Assembly: GCF_001555965.1 (NCBI RefSeq)
Contig: NZ_LSHX01000010.1
Location: 62,001 to 126,000 of the forward strand
Origin: Sphingomonas sp. CCH21-G11
GTDB lineage: Bacteria > Pseudomonadota > Alphaproteobacteria > Sphingomonadales > Sphingomonadaceae
Length of the DNA stretch: 64,000 nucleotides
Direction of reading: 5' to 3'
Shown: positions 14,812 to 22,783 of the stretch, in pieces
How positions within the stretch are numbered: position 1 is the first letter of the stretch
How the letters are laid out: each line of letters starts with the position of its first letter
Notes under the pieces: generated by a model
The model's input: only the letters and a program-made list of their open reading frames with translations
What the model was told of the DNA's origin: nothing
The model's database searches: none
Made by a program: the position numbers and the translations under genes

Positions 14812-17219
14812 TCCGCCGGTTCCTTGTTCCGTGGCATCAGCGTCGTACGCGCCTGCGCGGCCTTTTCGACCGCATTGCGGCTGAACGGCAGCTTCTGCAT
14901 CTGCCCGGTGATCCATGGTGAGTAATGATCGCGATAATGCGGCGATGCGGGGTCCGCCGACTGACCGGGCAGGTTGAGGTAGAGGCTGTCGTCCCAGTTG
15001 CCGACGTCGATCACCTGAAGGTAGCTCGCCCCGCCCGAGGTCCGATAGCCGCGCGACGGCACCCAGCGGGCGTTGACCGTGTAGTTGTCGCCGCCCGACT
15101 CCCCGCCCTCGATCGGCGGAAATGCCGCCGCGATGGCGGGAATGCGGGCCAAGGGATGCGCGATGCGCACCTGATGCAGCTTGCCCCAGCGCCACGTCGC
15201 GGGGTCCGGTCCCATCAGCTTGACCGCCTCCGCCCATGCGGACGCCAGCGCCTGGTCGAACAGGCGGTCGCGCACCGCCGCCGGGTTCGCGCCCAGCCGG
15301 GGATCCGCGTCGCGCATCACCCGGATCAGCTCGCCCGCCGCGATCGACGGCACCAGCTCGCGCGCGGCCGGCGGCACGACCGTGTCGAGAATGCGCGTGC
15401 CAAGGTCCGCCCACAGGATGCGGAACAGCGCGGCCGCGGCACTGCCCGCGCCAAGCTGGCCATCCCAGCCGCGCAGCATCGCGGCGGCCGGAGCGGCAGC
15501 GTCGCTGACCCTGGCGGGGATCAGCGCGACAAGCTGGCGCGCGGGCGTCGACAGCACGTCCTGCTGCAACGCCGCGCTGTCGGCGATGCCGTGCCGGGGC
15601 TGGGCCTCCAGCACCTCGACGATACGCTCGTAGCGATAGGGTTCGCGGAAGGAGAAGGCGAGCGGACGTTCGCGCATCGGATAGTCGGGCGGGATGTTGT
15701 CCTGGTTGGCGGAGGCAAACCAGCCCCGTGCGGGATTATATTCGCGCGGCAGTGCCTCCGCACCGATGCGCCCCGTCCAGTCATAGCGCCCGTCGCCGGG
15801 GGCGGGCAGCAGGCCGTCATGTCCGCCCTTGCGCAGCGGGGCCATGCCGATCACCTGCCAGCCATGATTGCCGTCGATGTCGGCATAATGGAAATTGGTC
15901 GGCGACGGGTGCAGCCGGAACGCCTGTTTCAAATCCTCCCAGTCGCGCGCCAGGTTGATCGCGATCATGGCGAAGCCGCCCATCGCGCCGGGCATCATCG
16001 TCACGCTCGACATGGCGGCGGCGCGGCGCGCGGCGGCATCGTGGCGCAGCACGGGTCCATGCACCGAATAGCGCATGCGGATCGTCTGCGCCGGCGCGTC
16101 CTTGACCGCGATGGTTTCCTCGACGGTCGCGAACCGCTTCCAGCCGCCGGCGTGGCGATAGCGTTCGGGATCGGCCGGATCGAGTTCGAGGATGAACAGG
16201 TCGTTCTGGTCGTTGTGCGAGTTGGTCCGCCCGAACGCGAAGCGGTCGGTGTGCCCCTGCATGATGCCGGGCAGCCCGGGGGAGCCGCCGCCGATCACGT
16301 CCAGTCCCGGGGCGGTCAAATGCGCGACGTGGCGCGGCGCGAAGCCGCCGATGCCCAGATGCGGGTCGTTGGCCAGGATCGGCCGCCCGGTCGCGCTGCG
16401 CCCTGGGCCCACCGTCCAGGCGTTCGATCCGGCATTGTCCGGGCCCGCGGATGGCGCGTCCGGATCACGCACCGGGCTGGGTGTCGCGCCGAAGGGCAGC
16501 GCGCCCTCCGCGGTCACGAGGACGCCGAGGTCGCGTTCGGAAATCGACGCGACATCCAGCCCGTCGGGCACACGAAGCCGCCACGCCGGACGGAGCGGCG
16601 CGACCAGCGTGTCGAGTTCCAGCATCCCGAGCGCGGCCAGCCGGGCGCGCCGGATTTCGTCGTCGATGTTGCCGATCGAGGCGCCGCGCTGAAGCACCAG
16701 ATCGCGCACGTCCCATTTCATCGGGCGCGCACCGAGGATGCCATACTCGGCCGGCAGCAGATCGGGGTCGGCGATGACCTCGTCGATCCGCGCATTGACG
16801 CCCGCCACATAGCCGCGCGCGCACGCCAGCACCTCCGCCGGCACCTTGGCCAGTTCGGCATCCAGGTCACCGCGATAATGAAACAGGCGTTCGGCGTGAT
16901 CGTTCGCGACGAAAGCCGGGCCGAATGCCTCCGCCAGCCGCCCCATGGCGCGGCGATGGCCAAGGTCAAGCTGGAACAGGCGGTCGCGGGCCACCGTATA
17001 GCCCTGGCCGAAAAACGCGTCGGCCTTCGTCGTTGCGCGGATGTGCGGCACGCCGAAACGGTCGTCGACGATCTCGATTTGCCCGGCGATCCCCGCAACC
17101 TGCCGCCGCCGCTCGGGAAGCTTCACGCGCACCCCATTGGTCTGCATCGCGCGCGCGGCTGCGGCCGTGGTGAGGACGAGCGCGGTCCCGCCAAGAAAGA
17201 TGCGGCGATTCAATTTCAT
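14808..17219 (-). CDS. Penicillin acylase-family Ntn hydrolase, Tat-exported
   Basis: I start at ATG 17219 (MKLNRRIFLGGTALVL), giving 803 residues with a twin-arginine signal (NRRIFLGG). Proteins of this family are made as precursors and cleave themselves before a catalytic Ser; that Ser is Ser265 in AGSNAWTVG, so the beta chain is about 539 residues. Other family marks are DRFGVPHIRA, YTVARDRLFQLDL, ANDPHLG and GGDNYTVNA. Members hydrolyse amides such as penicillins, acyl-homoserine lactones and cyclic lipopeptides. It is coupled to the downstream deacylase and divergent from a TonB receptor, so uptake and periplasmic deacylation of an N-acylated compound is likely. The substrate cannot be read from the sequence. 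Confidence 0.9.
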   Translation of the reverse strand: MKLNRRIFLGGTALVLTTAAAARAMQTNGVRVKLPERRRQVAGIAGQIEIVDDRFGVPHIRATTKADAFFGQGYTVARDRLFQLDLGHRRAMGRLAEAFGPAFVANDHAERLFHYRGDLDAELAKVPAEVLACARGYVAGVNARIDEVIADPDLLPAEYGILGARPMKWDVRDLVLQRGASIGNIDDEIRRARLAALGMLELDTLVAPLRPAWRLRVPDGLDVASISERDLGVLVTAEGALPFGATPSPVRDPDAPSAGPDNAGSNAWTVGPGRSATGRPILANDPHLGIGGFAPRHVAHLTAPGLDVIGGGSPGLPGIMQGHTDRFAFGRTNSHNDQNDLFILELDPADPERYRHAGGWKRFATVEETIAVKDAPAQTIRMRYSVHGPVLRHDAAARRAAAMSSVTMMPGAMGGFAMIAINLARDWEDLKQAFRLHPSPTNFHYADIDGNHGWQVIGMAPLRKGGHDGLLPAPGDGRYDWTGRIGAEALPREYNPARGWFASANQDNIPPDYPMRERPLAFSFREPYRYERIVEVLEAQPRHGIADSAALQQDVLSTPARQLVALIPARVSDAAAPAAAMLRGWDGQLGAGSAAAALFRILWADLGTRILDTVVPPAARELVPSIAAGELIRVMRDADPRLGANPAAVRDRLFDQALASAWAEAVKLMGPDPATWRWGKLHQVRIAHPLARIPAIAAAFPPIEGGESGGDNYTVNARWVPSRGYRTSGGASYLQVIDVGNWDDSLYLNLPGQSADPASPHYRDHYSPWITGQMQKLPFSRNAVEKAAQARTTLMPRNKEPAE

Positions 17220-17630
17220 CCGGGCTTCCCCCTGCTCTGGCCCCAAGATCGTGGCCCGTACCGTCACCGGCGGGCTGATGCCCAAGCGTATCGACCCCAA
17301 AGCTATCGCAACCCGACGGCAGGTCATATGGTAAGCGTTGGCCCGGGCATGCCGGAAAGCTATGGTCCATCTGCGCGGCCTGCGTGCCAAACCGCAGTAC
17401 GCCGAACCCGTCCATTGCCTTTGGTTATGGTGGATGTAACGCAAAGAAAACCGGCAATGCTTGACGTGCTTCCTTGCCGACCGGCACGATCCGGCACTTG
17501 GGGGAGGCCATGCGTCAAATGGGAAATTGCCGGGGCGACCAGATATCGGCTTCACCGCGATCCGCCGCGACGTCGCGGCGGGGCTCAAGGGCGGCAGTCA
17601 CCCCGCATCGCTTTCATGACGATCGAGCAC

Positions 17631-17662
17631 GACGAACCGGAACCGGTTCGTCACGCGTGACG
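17631..17662. promoter_or_regulatory. Overlapping palindromes, candidate operator in the acylase/receptor intergenic region
   Basis: GACGAACCGG (17631-17640) and its exact complement CCGGTTCGTC (17643-17652) are separated by AA. A second perfect palindrome, CGTCACG/CGTGACG, covers 17649-17662. They lie about 80-110 bases upstream of the TonB receptor. The whole 520-base gap 17220-17739 between the divergent genes holds no other convincing gene; the remainder shows no clear feature. The embedded GAACCGGTTC with central CG resembles LacI-type operators, but no regulator gene is adjacent. Confidence 0.45.
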
Positions 17663-17739
17663 CCAACAGGCGCAGCGACATTGCGGCTCGGTATCCGGCA
17701 CGCGCGCCGCCCGATACCGTCTCAGGAATTTTAAGGGGA

Positions 17740-20670
17740 ATGAAGATGCAAGCGACCGTCCAGCTTCGCCGCCGCCCGGGGCGCTACGCCCTGCATGCCA
17801 GCATCACCGCGATGGCGCTCGTCGCCCTGGCTCCTGCGACGGCGATCGCCCAGACCAGCGACCCCGCCCCCGCGGAACAGGAGGATGACGCACAGTCGCG
17901 TGACGATATCGTCGTCACAGGCACCCGCGTCATCCGCGACGGCTTTCAGGCACCGACCCCGCTGACCGTGCTGACCCAGCAGGACATCCAGAACCAGTCG
18001 CCGACCAACAATATCGCCGATTTCGTCAACCAGATCCCATCGGTCGCAGGCAGCCTGCGCCCCGCCAATTCCCGCCTGGCGATCAGTTCGGGCCTGGCGG
18101 GCATCAACGCGCTCAACCTGCGCGCGCTGGGCGAGATCCGCACGCTGGTGCTGCTCGACGGCCGCCGTTCGCCGGGATCGAGCGTCACCGGCCTCGTCGA
18201 CATCAACACCTTTCCCCAGGCGCTGGTCCAGAGCGTCGAGATCGTCACGGGCGGCGCCTCAGCGGCCTATGGCTCCGACGCGGTCGCGGGCGTCGTCAAT
18301 TTCGTGCTCGACAAGAAATATGAAGGGCTGAAGGTCGCGATCGACAGCGGCATCACCGGCGAGGGCGACGGGTTCAACTATTCGTTCAGCGTTGCAGGCG
18401 GCCTGAAGTTCGCCGGCGGGCGCGGCCACGTGCTGGTGAGCGCCGAGCTCGCCAAGCGCGACGGCATTTTCCAGGTCGATCGTGACTGGAACCAGTTCGG
18501 CTTCCGCACCATCCCCAACCCGGCCTTTACCAACACCAACGGCCTGCCCCAGAATCTGGTGGTTTCCGGCGCGGGCACGGCCAACGCCCTGCCCGGCGGC
18601 ATCATCAACAATTCGGCGGGGGGTGTGGCCAACCGTCTGCGCGGAATTTATTTCGGCCAGGGCGGGTCGGTGAACCAGTTCCAATATGGCGCGCTCAATT
18701 CGCCCGCGCTGGGCAGCGCGGGCGCGCCGACCCTGACCCAGGGGGGCGACTGGCAGCTTGCCGACAACAGCCGCAACATCGGGCTGGACGCCGCCGATGA
18801 CCGCCGCGGCATCTTTGGCCGGGTGAGCTACGAGGTCGCGCCCTGGGCGGAAGTCTATGCCGAGGCCGCCTATAACTGGCAGGAATCGGACTTCAACGCT
18901 GGGCCGCAGCTTTCGACCGCCGTGACGCTTCGGTCGGACAACGCGTTCCTGATCAACACGCTGGGTCCGGCGCGCCTCGCCGGCATCACGTCGGTGACGA
19001 TCGGCACCACCGCGGTCGACCTTCCCGTCCGGCGCAACAACAACCAGCGCGACGTCCAACGCTATACGATCGGCGGCGGCGGCGATTTCGAGATGTTCGG
19101 CAAGCGCGCGGTGTGGAGCGCCTATGCCCAATATGGCGAGACCAACACGCGCGAACAGCTTCGCAGCATCATGAACACCAATCGCATCGCCTTGGCGACC
19201 GATGCGGTGTTCGCGCCTGCCGGAAATGCCGCCGGCATCGCCGCGGGGACAATCGTGTGCCGATCGACGCTGACGGCCCCGACCAATGGCTGCGTGCCGC
19301 TCAACCGGCTCGGCATCAACGTCACGAGCCAGGCGGCGATCGACTATGTGCTCGGCGACCCCTATCGCGAACAGAAGCTGCAGCAGACCGTCGCCGGGGT
19401 AAACCTGTCCTTCACGCCGTTCGCGACCTGGGCGGGCGATGTCAGCATCGCGGTCGGCGGCGAGTATCGGCGCGAGGAAGTGTCGGGCTTCGTGCCCACC
19501 GAGTTCCAGACCGGCTGGTCGGTCGGCAACTTCCTGCCGACCTTCGGCGACTATGACGTGAAGGAAGCCTATTTCGAAACCGTCGTGCCGCTGGGCGGCG
19601 GCGTCGAGTTCAACGGCGCGGTGCGCGCGACCGACTATTCCACGTCCGGCTATGTCACGACATGGAAAGTCGGCACGACCTGGCAGCCGATCGAGGATCT
19701 GCGCTTCCGCGTTACCCGGTCGCGCGACATCCGCGCGCCCAACCTGAACGAACTGTTCCAGGCGGGTACGTCGCGGACCAACACGCTGACCGATCCCTTT
19801 CCGGAACCAGACCGCGTCGGCGTGACGTTCCGCGAAACGACGACGGGCAACCTCAACCTCGATCCCGAAATCGCGGATACGACCAGCGTCGGCGTGATCT
19901 TCACCCCCCGCTTCCTGCCCGGCTTTTCGGCTTCGATCGACGCGTATCTGATCGAGCTCGAGGGCGCGATCGGCCAGTTCTTTGCCCAGGACATCATCAA
20001 CCGCTGTTTCGAGGGCCGCCAGGAATTCTGCGCCGCCTTCGGCCCCGACCCGACCGGCGACCGCGAGCTGTTCTTCCGCGCCAGCCCGTTCAACTTCGCC
20101 AGCATCACCAATCGCGGTATCGACATCGATGCGAGCTACCGCATCCCGCTCGACACCTTCTTCGCCAACAGCGAAGGCACGTTCACGCTGCGCGGCCTGG
20201 CCACCCGGTATATCGACAACATCACCGACAGCGGCGTCAGCATCCCGGTCGACACGGTCGGGGCGAATGGTGGCGGCGGTCTGCCCGAGTGGATCTTCCG
20301 CTTCAACGCGGTCCTCGACACCCCGAGCTACACGATCACCGGCACCGCCCGCGGCGTGAGTTCGGGGACCATCTCCAACAACTTCATCGAATGCCAGACC
20401 ACCTGCCCGACCGGGCGGCCGGCGGCGATCGTCTCGCAATTCCCGACGATCGACGACAACAGCGTCTCCGGCCTGTTTTACGTCGACCTCAACCTGACCG
20501 CGAAACTCAACATCAACAATCAGGGCGATGGCCAGGTCTTCCTGAACATCACCAATCTGTTCGACCGCGCGCCGCTGCTGCTGCCCGAGGGCGGCCTGTC
20601 GGCCAATACGACCTATTCCGACCTGCTCGGCCGCGCGTTCCGCGTGGGTATCCGACTGCAGACCAAGTAA
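17740..20670 (+). CDS. TonB-dependent outer-membrane receptor
   Basis: This 976-residue receptor imports a substrate across the outer membrane using TonB energy. A signal peptide ends near AIAQ (residue 38). The plug domain begins DDIVVTGTRVIRDG and has LRALGEIRTLVLLDGRR and VEIVTGGASAAYGSDAVAGVVNFVL. The barrel follows with typical aromatic strands and the late NITNLFDRAP motif. AAGGGGA just upstream is a good ribosome site for ATG 17740 or 17746. It is divergent from two deacylating hydrolases and followed by a dehydrogenase gene, so the substrate may be an N-acylated compound; this is inference. The last residue is Lys instead of the usual aromatic. Confidence 0.93.
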   Translation: MKMQATVQLRRRPGRYALHASITAMALVALAPATAIAQTSDPAPAEQEDDAQSRDDIVVTGTRVIRDGFQAPTPLTVLTQQDIQNQSPTNNIADFVNQIPSVAGSLRPANSRLAISSGLAGINALNLRALGEIRTLVLLDGRRSPGSSVTGLVDINTFPQALVQSVEIVTGGASAAYGSDAVAGVVNFVLDKKYEGLKVAIDSGITGEGDGFNYSFSVAGGLKFAGGRGHVLVSAELAKRDGIFQVDRDWNQFGFRTIPNPAFTNTNGLPQNLVVSGAGTANALPGGIINNSAGGVANRLRGIYFGQGGSVNQFQYGALNSPALGSAGAPTLTQGGDWQLADNSRNIGLDAADDRRGIFGRVSYEVAPWAEVYAEAAYNWQESDFNAGPQLSTAVTLRSDNAFLINTLGPARLAGITSVTIGTTAVDLPVRRNNNQRDVQRYTIGGGGDFEMFGKRAVWSAYAQYGETNTREQLRSIMNTNRIALATDAVFAPAGNAAGIAAGTIVCRSTLTAPTNGCVPLNRLGINVTSQAAIDYVLGDPYREQKLQQTVAGVNLSFTPFATWAGDVSIAVGGEYRREEVSGFVPTEFQTGWSVGNFLPTFGDYDVKEAYFETVVPLGGGVEFNGAVRATDYSTSGYVTTWKVGTTWQPIEDLRFRVTRSRDIRAPNLNELFQAGTSRTNTLTDPFPEPDRVGVTFRETTTGNLNLDPEIADTTSVGVIFTPRFLPGFSASIDAYLIELEGAIGQFFAQDIINRCFEGRQEFCAAFGPDPTGDRELFFRASPFNFASITNRGIDIDASYRIPLDTFFANSEGTFTLRGLATRYIDNITDSGVSIPVDTVGANGGGGLPEWIFRFNAVLDTPSYTITGTARGVSSGTISNNFIECQTTCPTGRPAAIVSQFPTIDDNSVSGLFYVDLNLTAKLNINNQGDGQVFLNITNLFDRAPLLLPEGGLSANTTYSDLLGRAFRVGIRLQTK

Positions 20671-20676
20671 CGTCGT

Positions 20677-20708
20677 GCGGCGGGGGGCCTGACCCGGCAC
20701 CCCGCCGC
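20677..20708 (+). terminator. GC-rich hairpin after the TonB receptor gene
   Basis: GCGGCGGGG (20677-20685) pairs with CCCCGCCGC (20700-20708), with three more pairs inside the loop. It begins 7 bases after the receptor stop. There is no T-tract after it, so it may act as an RNA-stabilising or weak stop structure. Confidence 0.45.
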
Positions 20709-20823
20709 CCCGTCGGACTGGGCGCGTCCAAGCGTGCCCATCACGCCCGGCGCGAAGAGCCCGGGGAAACATGGCCTCCCCGCCGCGTTGAAGGGTGAAC
20801 AACCCCGCGCGGAAAGGATTGCC

Positions 20824-21966
20824 ATGCCCATCGCCCTCAAGCCGATCGCCGACCAGACGATCGTCATCACCGGCGCCTCATCGGGCATCGGCCTGGCCAC
20901 GGCACGTCGTGCCGCGCGCGCCGGGGCACGCGTGGTGCTCGCCGCGCGCAACGGCGACGCGCTGCGTGAGATCGTCGAAGGGATCGCCCTGTCCGGTGGC
21001 AAGGCGGCCTGGGTCGCGGTCGACATGGCCGACGACGATGCGCCACAACGGATCGCCGCGGTCGCCGATGCCGAGTTCGGCGGCTTCGACACCTGGGTCA
21101 ATAACGCCGCGACCGCCATCTACGCCCGGCTTGACGATACGACGATCGACGAGCAGCGCCGCGTCTTCGACGTCGGCTATTTCGGCGTGGTCCGCGCATC
21201 CCTGTTTGCGGTCGACCGGCTGAAGGCGCGGGGCGGCGCATTGATCAACGTCGGATCGGTCTTGTCCGAGCGGGCAGTGCCGGTGCAGGGTGCCTATTCG
21301 GCCATGAAGCATGCGGTGCTGGGCTTTACCGAGGCGCTACGCACCGAGGTGGGCGCCGATGGCCTGCCGGTGTCGATCACGCTGATCAAGCCGCATGGCA
21401 TCGACACGCCCTACCCCGAGCATGCGCGCAACAAGATGGACCGGCCAGCCCGCATTCCGCCCGTCGTCTATGACCCCGAGCTGGTCGCCAAGGCGATCTG
21501 CCACGCCGCGACGACGCCGCGACGGGAACTGGTCGTGGGGGGCCAGGGCTTCCTGCTGACGCTGGGCGGCAACCTGTTCCCCGCAGGCGCGGACTGGTTC
21601 ACCGAACGCTTCATGACCGAACGCGGCCAGTCGATCGACCAGCCGCCCGAAGACGGCACCAGCGACAACCTGTTCGAGCCCCGTAAGGATGGGCGCGAGC
21701 GATCGAACCAGGATATTTTCGTGCGCAAGACCAGCCTGGCGCTCGAGGCGCAGATGCGTCCGATGCTGACCACGGCCGTCGCGATCGGGGCGGCCGGCGC
21801 GCTCGCATGGATCATGCTTCGCCCCACACGGCCCGGCGCGCGCACGCCGGCCGCGGGGGCGGCCGTGCCGGGTGCGCACCAGCCGGACGGAACCGACAGC
21901 TCGGCATCGTTCGACGCACGCATCGCCGATGAAATGACGATCCCGGACGCTGTGCCGGCGGCCTAG
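20824..21966 (+). CDS. Short-chain dehydrogenase with C-terminal membrane anchor
   Basis: I start at ATG 20824, preceded by GGAAAGGA; this gives 380 residues. The classical SDR core has TGASSGIG (16-23) for NAD(P) binding, NNAATA, the catalytic Ser in NVGSVLSE and YSAMK for Tyr and Lys. Beyond residue 250 the protein continues with an acidic/polar region and a membrane segment (MLTTAVAIGAAGALAWIML), then a Pro/Ala tail, so it is probably tethered to the inner membrane. It follows the TonB receptor at 153 bases with a hairpin between, so it may be a separate unit. The substrate is unknown. Confidence 0.88.
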   Translation: MPIALKPIADQTIVITGASSGIGLATARRAARAGARVVLAARNGDALREIVEGIALSGGKAAWVAVDMADDDAPQRIAAVADAEFGGFDTWVNNAATAIYARLDDTTIDEQRRVFDVGYFGVVRASLFAVDRLKARGGALINVGSVLSERAVPVQGAYSAMKHAVLGFTEALRTEVGADGLPVSITLIKPHGIDTPYPEHARNKMDRPARIPPVVYDPELVAKAICHAATTPRRELVVGGQGFLLTLGGNLFPAGADWFTERFMTERGQSIDQPPEDGTSDNLFEPRKDGRERSNQDIFVRKTSLALEAQMRPMLTTAVAIGAAGALAWIMLRPTRPGARTPAAGAAVPGAHQPDGTDSSASFDARIADEMTIPDAVPAA

Positions 21967-21993
21967 TCAGGCCGACCCGTGTCACGAGAGAAG

Positions 21994-22083
<90 letters not shown>

Positions 22084-22217
22084 GCAGCGAGGAATTCCGC
22101 GCATTCCGTCGTAAACGAACCACGCGCCGGTCGATCGAGCGGCGGCGCATAACCGAAAGGTCAGGGGCAGGCAAGCGTGATGCTTGTGTCATCGTCGCCA
22201 AAGCCTACATTGCACAT

Positions 22218-22589
22218 ATGGTCCAGGAACATTCCCACGCCGACTCCGCCGCGCCGGTCCCACCCATCACGCACGCCCGGTTCGCGATCGGCGATGTCGT
22301 GCGCCACCGGATGTTCGATTTCCGCGGCGTGATTTTCGATGTCGATCCCGTGTTCGGCAATACCGAGGAATGGTATCAGTCGATTCCCGAGGATATCCGC
22401 CCGCGCAAGGATCAGCCCTTCTACCACATCCTCGCCGAGAACGCGGAATCGAGCTATGTCGCCTATGTCAGCCAGCAGAACCTGGTGACCGACGACAGCG
22501 ACGAACCGGTCGACCATCCCGCCATCCATGGCCTGTTCGACGATTATGCCAATGGGCGTTATCGACTGAAACGCCTGCATCGCCACTGA
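22218..22589 (+). CDS. hspQ: Heat shock protein HspQ
   Basis: The start is ATG 22218 (MVQEHSHADSAAP), giving 123 residues. The core ARFAIGDVVRHRMFDFRGVIFDVDP, then EEWYQSIPEDIRPRKDQPFYHIL and AYVSQQNLVTDDSDEPV, is the HspQ/YccV fold. In enterobacteria HspQ binds hemimethylated DNA and acts as an adaptor for Lon protease. It is monocistronic, lying between two tRNA genes on the opposite strand. No clear heat-shock promoter could be identified. Confidence 0.92.
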   Translation: MVQEHSHADSAAPVPPITHARFAIGDVVRHRMFDFRGVIFDVDPVFGNTEEWYQSIPEDIRPRKDQPFYHILAENAESSYVAYVSQQNLVTDDSDEPVDHPAIHGLFDDYANGRYRLKRLHRH

Positions 22590-22612
22590 TCGCGCGCGGC
22601 GGCTGCGCCGGC

Positions 22613-22688
22613 TGGTGACCCCTACGGGACTCGAACCCGTGTTTTCGCCGTGAGAGGGCGACGTCCTGGACCGCTAGACGAAGGGGCC
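22613..22688 (-). tRNA. tRNA-Glu (anticodon CTC)
   Basis: The minus strand folds into a 76-base tRNA including encoded CCA. Acceptor GGCCCCT pairs with AGGGGTC; discriminator A. The anticodon loop CTCTCAC gives anticodon CTC, reading GAG. The T loop is GTTCGAGTC, and the D arm has TCTAGCGGTCCAGGA. Confidence 0.95.
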
Positions 22689-22783
22689 GTCGTGCAGAGG
22701 CGGCGAGGTGGCCGTGCCACCGCGCTTTGTCAAGCACCTCCCCTGCCCCGGCGGATCGCACGACCCGGCCGGGGCAGTCGCGA

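Noticed and set aside
14925..17660. A 911-codon open frame antisense to the acylase gene
   Set aside because: Arg/His/Gly-rich shadow with no motifs; the acylase on the minus strand carries its signal, catalytic Ser and family blocks.
18259..20802. An 847-codon open frame antisense to the TonB receptor
   Set aside because: Same high-GC shadow effect; no recognisable domain, no ribosome site, and the sense gene is complete.
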